NCBI GenBank assembly: GCA_013695925.1
Contig: JACCZO010000132.1
Coordinates: forward strand, 1-24,688
Length of the DNA stretch: 24,688 nt
Direction: 5' to 3'
From: Chthoniobacterales bacterium
GTDB taxonomy: Bacteria > Verrucomicrobiota > Verrucomicrobiia > Chthoniobacterales > UBA10450
The notes beneath the pieces are model-generated. The model was not told the DNA's origin, did no database searches, and was given only the letters and a program-made list of their open reading frames with translations. This document shows positions 8,198 through 15,522 of this stretch, piece by piece (the first letter of the stretch is position 1; each line of letters begins with the position of its first letter). A program made the translations under genes and the position numbers.

Positions 8198-8224
8198 CAA
8201 CCAACAACTCTCAACTTTCCCCAA

Positions 8225-8695
8225 TCACCCGTTGACGAAATAGACAAACTTCCAGCTACCGTTTTCGCGCCGGATGCCGGCGCGGTATCCGGTGTATTCC
8301 GCGGCCGGATCGGCGAATGGCGGCGGCGCGACCATGTAGCCATCCTTCGAGACGAACCGCTCGGAGAGGATGCGGTCGAGCTCGACCCACAAACCGTTTT
8401 CATCCCAATATTGAAAAACGCCCGGGCCTTGGCGATCCTCGGCCGGCGTCGCTCCCAGCACGTAGGCAAAGTCGGGCGTCATCATGGTCGCGACCGTTTG
8501 GAGATCGTGCGCCTTAACCGCTTTCCGCAGTCGGCCGATGAAGGCCTGACAGTCAACCTCCGACAACTGCTCGTCGGCCGGCAGTTCTGCCCTTCGGGCG
8601 GCCTTCTTATCCTTTTTGGGATTGGTCGTGGGGCAGGCGGTCAAGGCGAGGGCGAGAAGCAGAACGAGGCACCGAAGAATTCGAGTTTTTTTCAT
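8225..8695 (-). CDS. Small lipoprotein with an NTF2/SnoaL-like domain
   Basis: The 156-aa product begins with a clear lipoprotein signal, MKKTRI followed by a Leu/Ala-rich core and LALTAC, with lipidated Cys21. After a basic linker (about 27-37), residues 45-156 contain FIGRLRKAVKAHDLQTVATMM, then alternating strands with Tyr/Trp residues and a final GSWKFVYFVNG. The helix-helix-strand layout and the closing W-x-F strand fit an NTF2-like (DUF4440/SnoaL) cone, which often binds a small ligand or is catalytically inactive. No specific function can be given. It lies 53 bp upstream of the FabZ-like gene and 57 bp downstream of the PHP gene on the same strand. Confidence 0.75.
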   Translation of the reverse strand: MKKTRILRCLVLLLALALTACPTTNPKKDKKAARRAELPADEQLSEVDCQAFIGRLRKAVKAHDLQTVATMMTPDFAYVLGATPAEDRQGPGVFQYWDENGLWVELDRILSERFVSKDGYMVAPPPFADPAAEYTGYRAGIRRENGSWKFVYFVNG

Positions 8696-8752
8696 CGTAG
8701 AGCGGTCGATCGACAGCCCTCACATAATCGGAGGCGCCCGGCAAGGCCAGCC

Positions 8753-9508
8753 TCACCTTGCACAACGGTGCGCCCGGGCGCGGCCGAAGCGTTTGCGAAG
8801 TGGATGCTTGATGAAGACGAAATAGCAAACGTTGAAAAGATCGCGCCAGCTCGAGCCCGGACTTGTTAGGCGGCGCGGACCTTCGCGCAGAGCCCGAAGA
8901 ACGGATTCCACCCTTCGCTCCGGCGGACGCGGAATGCTGGTGTAATGCCCGCCGAAAGCCGACAGGCGATGCGCATCGGAGGTGGCCAGCAGCGGCTTGT
9001 GGTGCGCCCGGGCGACGCGCCGGGCGCGGCGGTTGAGATCGAAAAGGCCCTTGTGAAAATGGCAGATCTCGATCGCGTCGAAGCAATCCATTTCGTGCAG
9101 GAGGCGCGGGCCGATCGAGGCTCCGAGATAAAAAAACGGATGCGGCGCGAAACAAAAAAGAGAGTCTCCGCGGCGGGCGCGCAACTGCCGCAGGTCGGCG
9201 AAAGTGCGAAGGTTTTCGATCTCGTTAGGCTGGACATTGAGCAGGACAACGTCGGCTCCTTCCAGTCGCATTTCGGCGGCCGGAATGAGGACGATGCCCA
9301 TGGCGTCGGCGTCGGCGAAGACTTCCGCCCGGTCGAAAACTTTATCGTGATTTGTAATGGCGAGCGCGCCAAAGCCGAGCTCGCGGGCGCGTTCGAGAAG
9401 CTGATGCGCCGTGTAATCGAGCTGATCCTTCGGATCGTCGAGGGTGTGGATGTGCAGATCGACCTTGATCCATTCCTCCTGCTCTGAAATTCCCTGCTCT
9501 ACCGACAT
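8753..9508 (-). CDS. PHP-domain metal-dependent phosphoesterase
   Basis: The 251-aa protein shows the PHP metal motifs in order: VDLHIHT (Asp17, His19, His21), ITNHD (His54), PAAEM (Glu79), APHPFF in the middle, EICHFH and LLATSDAH. These bind a two- or three-metal centre in PHP phosphoesterases, which hydrolyse small phosphate esters, nucleotides or nucleic acid ends. The C-terminal ~40 residues are basic and end in an Arg/His-rich tail. The ATG at 9508 gives an N-terminus 16 residues before the first motif, acceptable for the family. It is the first gene of the minus-strand run 9508 to 5999 and is divergent from the tRNA-Leu. Substrate unknown. Confidence 0.88.
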   Translation of the reverse strand: MSVEQGISEQEEWIKVDLHIHTLDDPKDQLDYTAHQLLERARELGFGALAITNHDKVFDRAEVFADADAMGIVLIPAAEMRLEGADVVLLNVQPNEIENLRTFADLRQLRARRGDSLFCFAPHPFFYLGASIGPRLLHEMDCFDAIEICHFHKGLFDLNRRARRVARAHHKPLLATSDAHRLSAFGGHYTSIPRPPERRVESVLRALREGPRRLTSPGSSWRDLFNVCYFVFIKHPLRKRFGRARAHRCAR

Positions 9509-9589
9509 CTCCGAAGCATAAATGCAGGTTCTGCGCCTCGCTTGCCTCTTCTTTGCCGGCGCGCGGCCAGGCGATGCGACGACAACTTC

Positions 9590-9617
9590 TTGCTTTCCCG
9601 CGTTCCTGATTCAAAAT
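9590..9617 (+). promoter_or_regulatory. Putative sigma-70-type promoter of tRNA-Leu
   Basis: TTGCTT at 9590-9595 and CAAAAT at 9612-9617 are separated by 16 bp, and the -10-like element ends 11 bp before the mature tRNA 5' end. The stretch is AT-richer than its surroundings. Only a pattern match. Confidence 0.4.
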
Positions 9618-9628
9618 TCTGGGCTCGC

Positions 9629-9709
9629 GCTCGGGTGGTGAAATGGCAGACACGTACGTTTGAGGGGCGTATGCCGCAAGGCATGGGGGTTCAAGTCCCC
9701 CCCCGAGCA
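9629..9709 (+). tRNA. tRNA-Leu (anticodon GAG)
   Basis: The acceptor stem GCTCGGG pairs with CCCGAGC at the 3' end, followed by discriminator A at 9709; CCA is not encoded. The D arm contains AAATGGCAGAC. The anticodon stem TACGT/GCGTA closes the loop TTGAGGG, giving anticodon GAG. A long variable arm (TGCCGCAAGGCAT) is typical of class II tRNA-Leu. The T arm is GGGGG-TTCAAGT-CCCCC. The gene reads codons CTC and CTT. Confidence 0.95.
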
Positions 9710-9716
9710 TTTTTTT
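9710..9716 (+). terminator. T run directly after tRNA-Leu
   Basis: Seven consecutive T follow the discriminator base. With the GC-rich acceptor/T-arm helix just upstream this could act as an intrinsic terminator. Confidence 0.4.
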
Positions 9717-9797
9717 CCCATCCCGATGCCAGCCGAAATTTGCATCGCGGTTATCCATCGTTAGGCGAAATCGGCGGCGCAGAATGCGTCCCTCCGG

Positions 9798-10748
9798 CTA
9801 TCGGCTCAACTCCAGCATACGCTGGATCGGAAGCTCGGCTCGCTGCCGAAGCTTTTCCTCGAGAATGATTTCGGGCGCGAGATTTCGCAGCGCGTCGCAG
9901 GCTTTTTGCAGGGTGTTCATTTTCATGAACCGGCATTCGGCGCAGGCGCAACGATCGGTCGGGCCAGGGATGAAGGTCTTGCCTGGAATCTCTTTTTTTA
10001 GCCGGTGGAGCATGCCGGCCTCAGTCACAACGATGATCTCCCTGGCCGGCGATTTTTTGCAGAAGGCGACCATTTTTTCGGTCGAACAAACCTCATCGGC
10101 CAAGAGGCGCACCGCGTAGGGGCACTCGGGGTGGGCGACAACCGGCGCGCCCGGATATTGAGCGTGAATCGCGCCGATGCTGCGCGCGGTGAATTCAATG
10201 TGCACGTAACAGTTGCCCTGCCAGAGATCCATCGGCCGGCCGGTGCGCTCGATGACCCAGGCGCCGAGGTTTTGGTCGGGGACGAAAAGGATCTTGCGAT
10301 CGGCCGGCGCGGCCCGGACGATTTTCTCGGCGTTGCCGCTCGTGCAGATAACGTCGGAGAGAGCTTTCACGCCCGCGCTGCAGTTGATGTAGGCGATGAC
10401 GTAGTAATTCTTCTGGGCGTGCTGCTCGAGAAATTGCGCGAGCTTTTCCGGCGGACAGGATTCGGAGAGCGAACAGCCGGCGTCGAGATCGGGGAGAATG
10501 ACTTTCTTTTTCGGGTTAAGAATCTTGGCCGTCTCGGCCATGAAGTGGACCCCGCAAAAGAGGATGACTTCGGCATCAGTTTTGGCCGCCTCAAAACTCA
10601 GGCCTAACGAGTCGCCGACGAAATCGGCCACGTCCTGGATTTCCGGAACCTGATAGTTGTGGGCGAGAATGACGGCCTTGCGTTCCTCCTTGAGCGCCTT
10701 GATTTCCTGGGCCAGGTCGAGACCGAAATTTACACCAACGCTTACCAT
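9798..10748 (-). CDS. nadA: Quinolinate synthase A
   Basis: NadA condenses iminoaspartate and dihydroxyacetone phosphate to quinolinate in de novo NAD synthesis, using a [4Fe-4S] cluster. The 316-aa protein has the family motifs: AHNYQVPEIQDVADFVGDS from residue 29, LFCGVHFMAETAKIL (Cys65), DLDAGCSL, AHPECPYAV (Cys209), VTEAGMLHR and CACAECRFMKMN (Cys267, 269, 272). Cys65, Cys209 and one of the last group correspond to the cluster ligands. ATG at 10748 fits the usual N-terminus. No nadB or nadC is nearby. It is divergent from proC with only 21 bp between start codons, so promoter elements must reach into one of the genes. Codon 48 is TTA in an iterated 9-mer. Confidence 0.96.
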   Translation of the reverse strand: MVSVGVNFGLDLAQEIKALKEERKAVILAHNYQVPEIQDVADFVGDSLGLSFEAAKTDAEVILFCGVHFMAETAKILNPKKKVILPDLDAGCSLSESCPPEKLAQFLEQHAQKNYYVIAYINCSAGVKALSDVICTSGNAEKIVRAAPADRKILFVPDQNLGAWVIERTGRPMDLWQGNCYVHIEFTARSIGAIHAQYPGAPVVAHPECPYAVRLLADEVCSTEKMVAFCKKSPAREIIVVTEAGMLHRLKKEIPGKTFIPGPTDRCACAECRFMKMNTLQKACDALRNLAPEIILEEKLRQRAELPIQRMLELSR

Positions 10749-10769
10749 CGGTTAATATCCGCTCATCCC

Positions 10770-11588
10770 ATGAGTTTACAATCCAACGACAGGCGGTATC
10801 AGCTCGGCTTCATCGGCGGAGGCAAGCTGGCGGGCTCGGTCATGCGCGGGCTGGTGCGGGCAGAGTTTTGCCCGCCCGGCGACATCCTGGCGGGCGAGCC
10901 TAACGAGTCAGCGCGGCGCGCCTTGGGTGACGAAGTGGGCATTTCTGTCACCGCGGACAACGCCGAGGTCGCAGCAAAGGCAGAGGTGATCTTGATCGGG
11001 GTGAAGCCAGGCGTGGTGTTGCAGGTGATCGAGCAACTGGCCGCGGCGATCGACGGCAAGCTGGTCATTTCACTGGCGGCCGGGATTCGGGTGGCGAGCA
11101 TGGAGGGAAAGTCAAAAGCACGTTTCATGCGGGCGATGACGAATACGCCGGCGGCTGTCTGCGAGGCGGCGACAGCCGTGGCGCGCGGTGCCCGCACGAC
11201 GGAGATGGATCTGGCGCGGGCGCGCGAAATTTTTTCCGCTGTCGGATTTGTGGCGGAGGTGGAAGAAGAGCAAATCGACGCCGTCACCGCGTTGGCCGGA
11301 AGTGGACCGGCCTTTGTTTACAGCGTGATCGAAGCGCTCGCGGCCGGCGGAACAGGCTGCGGTTTGCCACCCGCGATATCGTTAGGCTTGGCGACGCAAA
11401 CGGTCCGGGGCGCAGCCCAGCTTGCCCTCGAGAGCAAGCTTTCGCCGGAGGAATTGCGGCGCATGGTGATCACACCCGGGGGGACAACGGCGGCGGGTCT
11501 GGCCGAAATGGAAAAACGCGAGACCGCCGCCGGTTTGGCGGCGGCAGTGGAGGCTGCGGCCGCGCGCGGTCGCGAGATGGGGTTGTAG
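10770..11588 (+). CDS. proC: Pyrroline-5-carboxylate reductase
   Basis: ProC reduces 1-pyrroline-5-carboxylate to proline with NAD(P)H, the last step of proline synthesis. The 272-aa protein starts with the Rossmann motif LGFIGGGKLAGS (residues 12-23), has the central AAGIRV and RAMTNTPAAV segments, and ends with the dimerisation/active-site region TALAGSGPAFVY and ITPGGTTAAGL. ATG 10770 is preferred over the upstream alternative at 10659, which runs into nadA, because the Rossmann strand follows within ten residues. Two iterated 9-mer copies lie in the gene in opposite orientations (10898-10906 and 11379-11387). The 71 bp after the stop hold no gene. Confidence 0.96.
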   Translation: MSLQSNDRRYQLGFIGGGKLAGSVMRGLVRAEFCPPGDILAGEPNESARRALGDEVGISVTADNAEVAAKAEVILIGVKPGVVLQVIEQLAAAIDGKLVISLAAGIRVASMEGKSKARFMRAMTNTPAAVCEAATAVARGARTTEMDLARAREIFSAVGFVAEVEEEQIDAVTALAGSGPAFVYSVIEALAAGGTGCGLPPAISLGLATQTVRGAAQLALESKLSPEELRRMVITPGGTTAAGLAEMEKRETAAGLAAAVEAAAARGREMGL

Positions 11589-11659
11589 CTTGCTTCGCCG
11601 ACGCGGCAAAGGATTTTTGCCTAAGGAAGGCTTGGCCCGCGTTTCGCAGAGGGAAACGT

Positions 11660-13090
11660 CTACAATCCAGGTGCCGGGCTGATGTCGTAAACTTCGACCA
11701 AGGCAATACCGGTGCCGCCGGCGACGCCCTGGACGATGGCGGTGTAGGCCCCGGGACTCAGGGTCGCGAGGAGGGCCGATTCCTCGCTATTTGTCGGCGC
11801 CAAATTCTCCTCGGTGATGGTTTGTGCATCAGGGCTCTGCTGCCAGTTATCGTTCGATTGCAGGAGGACGCCGTTTACATCGCGCAGTTCGAGGATTGGA
11901 TCGGCAAGGGGATTGGCGATTCCAGACGCGCCTAACGATGGACCGATCGCCCGCACTATGATGGTTTTCGATTCCGTTCCGCCGATGATCGCCCCGCCGA
12001 TGAGCACGGTGGTGCCGCCCAGCACCTGGGCACGGGTCGAAATGTTTCCGGCCCGCCCGCCACTCGTGCTCAGATCGTAAAGTTCGAACAAACCGACTCC
12101 CGGGGCGGGCGGCTGTTGGGCATTTGTAAAACTCTCCACCACTGCCGTGTAAGCGCCCGGTTGAAGAGTGAGATAGACGGCGGATTCGAGGCTGTTGGGG
12201 GGATCGAGATGGAAGCTGGCGATCGTCTCGGCGTCCGTGCTCGTAAACCAATCGTCGTTCGTTGCGACCTGGCGCTGGTTCGCGTCATAGACGGTGATCT
12301 TCGGATCATCCAGCAAGGGCGCCAAACCGATGGCGGCAAGCGAGGGCCCGATCGCGCGCAGGATGACGGTGGCTGGTTCGGCTCCCTGCACGATGAACCC
12401 GCCAATCATGATGTTGTCGCCGATACCGATGAAAGCGCGGGTGGAAAGATTTTTCAGGACCGGGGCGTCCGGGCTGAATTCGTAATCGGGTCCACTGCCA
12501 TAGATGGCCTGGGCGCCTGCGATATCGTCGGCTTGCACCGTATCGAGGTTGCTGACCCGGGAGTTCATGATCGCGGGGACCGTTTGCCCATCCTGATCGG
12601 GATGATCGAGGCCGAGGGCATGACCGAATTCATGAATGGCCACCCGGCGGAAATCAAGAACGACCGGGCCGAGCGGTCCGCGGTAGGAATCCCAGGAATA
12701 GGCTGTGTTAAAGACCGTGTCGGCTTCCTCGAAAACGTCTCCCCGGAAGCTAAGCAGAGTCACCGCCAGCGCGTTCGACCCGAAGGGGTCGCCGAAGAGG
12801 TTGGCGGCAAAAAAGGCGGAATTCTCGCCGTCGCCAGACTCCGGAACCACGGGCGAGAAAAGAATGGCGGCGAAACGCATGTGGGCGAGGTAGGGGTTCC
12901 AGATATTGAGCGCGTCTTGAGCCGATTGATTGAAAGAAGCGCTCCCGTCGCTCAGCGTGTTGGCTGCGCCGAGCGAGAGTTGCATCACCACCGTCCGGTT
13001 TGCAGTCCAGGCTTCTCCTTCGAGGGTGAAACCGGAGAGGGAATGAGTTCCGAGGCAAGCGAGTGCCAGGAGAAAAGGCTTGATTTTCAT
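11660..13090 (-). CDS. Secreted matrixin-like zinc metalloprotease with two C-terminal repeats
   Basis: The 476-aa product has a Sec signal peptide (MKIKPFLLALACLGTHSLSG). The catalytic domain (about 25-200) contains the full metzincin signature HEFGHALGLDH (His153, Glu154, His157, His163) and a Met-turn candidate AIMN (Met175), as in M10 matrixins. Two copies of a ~125-residue beta-rich repeat follow (about 213-340 and 348-470), each with N(L/I)STR, IGG(F/A)I, RAIGPSL, (N/S)DDW or SNDNW, ESA, LxPGAYTA and a final (E)LYDL/VEVYDI. The same repeat ends the protein at 15523-17583. Repeats of this kind are common in secreted Verrucomicrobiota proteins; they may anchor or sort the protein, which is inference. 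Start at 13090 gives the signal peptide; ATG-like 13114 is less likely. It faces proC tail to tail. Confidence 0.85.
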   Translation of the reverse strand: MKIKPFLLALACLGTHSLSGFTLEGEAWTANRTVVMQLSLGAANTLSDGSASFNQSAQDALNIWNPYLAHMRFAAILFSPVVPESGDGENSAFFAANLFGDPFGSNALAVTLLSFRGDVFEEADTVFNTAYSWDSYRGPLGPVVLDFRRVAIHEFGHALGLDHPDQDGQTVPAIMNSRVSNLDTVQADDIAGAQAIYGSGPDYEFSPDAPVLKNLSTRAFIGIGDNIMIGGFIVQGAEPATVILRAIGPSLAAIGLAPLLDDPKITVYDANQRQVATNDDWFTSTDAETIASFHLDPPNSLESAVYLTLQPGAYTAVVESFTNAQQPPAPGVGLFELYDLSTSGGRAGNISTRAQVLGGTTVLIGGAIIGGTESKTIIVRAIGPSLGASGIANPLADPILELRDVNGVLLQSNDNWQQSPDAQTITEENLAPTNSEESALLATLSPGAYTAIVQGVAGGTGIALVEVYDISPAPGL

Positions 13091-13193
13091 CGTGGAGGCG
13101 GGCGCCGTATACAATGCACGATAAAACCGGAATATCCACCGCAGCCGGACTCGGTCGGCGACATTATTTGCGAGAATCCAGACGCCGTCAGCC

Positions 13194-14654
13194 CTATCGG
13201 TCCTCGCGGGTGGGGGCGCCGTTGGATTTCGCGTCGGGGAAGTTAAGGGTGATGACCGTTCCCTCGTTGAGTTCGCTTTGCACAGCGACGTCCCCTTCGT
13301 GGATCTGCATGATCGATTTCACGATCGCCAGTCCGAGGCCGGTGCCTTGGGAATTGCGCGGGGCGTCGCCTCGGAAGAAACGATTAAAAACGTTGGGGAC
13401 GTGTTGGGAAGAAATCCCGCAGCCCGTATCGGCAACCGAGACCTTGCTCGCGTCTTTCTGACGATCGAGCGCGACGGTGATGCTGCCTCCCGCAGGCGTG
13501 AAGCGGAGCGCGTTGGTGATGAGATTGATCAGGGCTCGGCGGAAAAGAACTGGCTCGGCGTAAATCTCGCCGCCGCCCCGGCATTGAATCTCGACGCCCT
13601 GGTCCTGCGAGACCGCTTCATAAAATTCGCGGATTTCCTCGATCGCAACGCGGCCATCGAAATAACTCCGATTGAACGACCCGCTCGTCTCAGCCCTGGC
13701 GAGAAAGAGAAGGTTGTCGATCATGGCGGAGAGTCCCTGAAACTCTTCCAGGCTCGACTCGATAACTTCCCGGTATTGCTCGGAGCTGCGCGGCTTGGTC
13801 AGGGCGCTTTCCGCTTCGCCTCGCAGGATGGCGATCGGCGTGCGCAGCTCATGGGCGAGATCGGCTGAGAATTGCGAGAGGCGAGTGAAGGATTCTTCCA
13901 GGCGGCCAAGCATCTTATTGAAACCTGTCGCGAGCGGTTGTAACTCATCCGGCCAGCCATTGATCGGGACGCGTTCGTCGAAATGGGTCGCGCCCACGCG
14001 CTCAACTGCTTCTGCCAGCCTCTTGAGTGGTCGCAGACTGCGCCGCGTCACGAGAGCGGCGATCCCGGCGCAAGTGAGCACTGCGCAACCGAGCATGCCG
14101 GTGAGAAGCGCCGCGTAGTGCGCGATGAACCTTTCGTCGTGGGTGCGGTCCTGCGCGAGTTGGAGGGTGAGATGCTGCCCGCCTACTTCCGCGTCCGCGG
14201 TGACGAGCGCGAAGGTTTTGTTGTTCCGAGTTTGATAAGTGATCGTGACCGGTCGCAATCCGCGGGCTGAGATATTTTTGGGAAAGACTTCGATCGGTAA
14301 GGTCACGTTCATCCGCGGGCTCTCGGCTACGACTCTTCCAGCCGAGTCAATGACTCGGACGGCATACGTCTTATCAGCCGCGCGAATGATTTTTAGTTCA
14401 CGACTGAGCGATTCTGGTCCGGCGTCGGCCGCAATGCTCGCCCGGATCGCGGCCAGTTTTTCAGTGATATAGCGATCGTTATCATGCACGACGTGTTGCA
14501 CCACCGTCCAGTAGGCTGCTCCCATCGCCAGAACGAGGAGAAGGGCTGCCGCAACCGTGAAGAGGAGAACGAGCCGAAGGGTTATGGACCACGAGCGTTG
14601 TCGCGTTCCCAGGGGAGGGGCGTCAGCCCCGGATTTATTCCGCTCTAAGGACAT
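13194..14654 (-). CDS. Heavy-metal-type sensor histidine kinase (CusS-like)
   Basis: The 486-aa kinase has a first membrane helix at about 27-50, a periplasmic region of about 125 residues, a second helix at about 180-203, then HAMP (about 200-255), and the H-box FSADLAHELRTP with phospho-acceptor His268. The ATPase part shows the N-box NLITNALRFTP, G1 VADTGCGI, the F-box FNRFFR and G2 GTGLGLAIV. The layout and close pairing with an OmpR-family regulator are typical of CusS/CopS metal sensors, but the signal cannot be read from the sequence and no metal efflux gene is in the window. Its ATG overlaps the regulator stop by 20 bp, so the two are translated from one mRNA. The C-terminus ends 103 bp before the metalloprotease start. 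Confidence 0.9.
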   Translation of the reverse strand: MSLERNKSGADAPPLGTRQRSWSITLRLVLLFTVAAALLLVLAMGAAYWTVVQHVVHDNDRYITEKLAAIRASIAADAGPESLSRELKIIRAADKTYAVRVIDSAGRVVAESPRMNVTLPIEVFPKNISARGLRPVTITYQTRNNKTFALVTADAEVGGQHLTLQLAQDRTHDERFIAHYAALLTGMLGCAVLTCAGIAALVTRRSLRPLKRLAEAVERVGATHFDERVPINGWPDELQPLATGFNKMLGRLEESFTRLSQFSADLAHELRTPIAILRGEAESALTKPRSSEQYREVIESSLEEFQGLSAMIDNLLFLARAETSGSFNRSYFDGRVAIEEIREFYEAVSQDQGVEIQCRGGGEIYAEPVLFRRALINLITNALRFTPAGGSITVALDRQKDASKVSVADTGCGISSQHVPNVFNRFFRGDAPRNSQGTGLGLAIVKSIMQIHEGDVAVQSELNEGTVITLNFPDAKSNGAPTREDR

Positions 14655-15306
14655 ACCCTACACCGCGAATGGTATGAATCATCTTGGTTTCGAAGGGGTC
14701 GTCCACCTTGGCCCGCAGACGGCGCATCATGACATCGACCACGTTAGTGCCGGTGTCGAAATTGATGTCCCAGACTTGTTCCACGATTTCTGTCCGGGAG
14801 ACGATGTCGCCCGCCGAAGAAGCCAGAAACAGGAGTAGCGAAAATTCTTTTGGGGTTAGGTTCAGAACGGTTCCCGCGCGGATGACTTTGTGGCGGCGCG
14901 GATCGATCTCCAAGTCTCCGACCGTGACTGTCTCCTCGCGCCTCTCCGGCGAGCGCCGCAGAAGCGAACGGACCCGGGCCAGGAGTTCGGAGAAATGGAA
15001 CGGTTTGGTGAGATAGTCATCGGCCCCAAGGTCAAAGCCTTTTACCCGGTCCGGCACACTATCGCGCGCGGTCAGGAAGAGGATCGGCGTCTGAATCTCC
15101 GCCTTGCGGAGCTCGGCAATGATCGACCAGCCATCGCGCTTCGGCAGGGCGACGTCGAGAATGATCAGATCCATCTTCCGGGCGAGCGCATATTCCAGGC
15201 CTTTTTCGCCGTCTTGCGCCACATCCACGACAAAGCCGTTCTCCGTTAAACCGCGCCGCAGAAATGCGGCGATTTTTGGCTCATCTTCGACAATCAATAC
15301 ATGCAT
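14635..15306 (-). CDS. OmpR-family response regulator (CusR/CopR-like)
   Basis: The 223-aa protein has a receiver domain with acidic pocket Glu7-Asp8, phospho-acceptor Asp51 (LIILDVALP), Thr79 and Lys101 (LTKPF). A winged-helix domain (about 125-220) contains LTPKEFSLLLFL, NVVDVMMRRLRAKVD and the closing IRGVGYVLR. It pairs with the histidine kinase downstream. The ATG at 15306 starts directly at MHVLIVEDE. The gene is divergent from the secreted SGNH-like protein; the 216 bp between them would hold both promoters and are the natural place for its own binding site, though no clear direct repeat stood out there. Confidence 0.94.
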   Translation of the reverse strand: MHVLIVEDEPKIAAFLRRGLTENGFVVDVAQDGEKGLEYALARKMDLIILDVALPKRDGWSIIAELRKAEIQTPILFLTARDSVPDRVKGFDLGADDYLTKPFHFSELLARVRSLLRRSPERREETVTVGDLEIDPRRHKVIRAGTVLNLTPKEFSLLLFLASSAGDIVSRTEIVEQVWDINFDTGTNVVDVMMRRLRAKVDDPFETKMIHTIRGVGYVLRAE

Positions 15307-15522
15307 GGTAAAATAGGAATCGTGTTTGGTGACAGGGCCTCAGCCATGTTGAGCCACGAGGATCAAGTGCTCGAGCTACCTCAGGACATTAACATGGCGG
15401 TGGCGAAGTTGATAGTAGGAGCATCTGCCAGCGAAACAGACAATGACCGGGAGATTACGATGTTGAAAGAAAAGAATTTTCATGTTGTCCTCGTTTCGGC
15501 AACTGCTTCATAGCAGCGAAAA

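Noticed and set aside
12116..13246. A 376-codon open frame on the plus strand opposite the metalloprotease.
   Set aside because: The minus strand encodes a full metzincin signature and paired repeats; the plus frame has no recognisable motif and is a GC-rich antisense shadow.
15301..15513. A 70-codon plus-strand frame between the response regulator and the SGNH-like gene.
   Set aside because: No homology, no ribosome site, and it fills the shared regulatory spacer; kept only as a note in the neighbouring entry.
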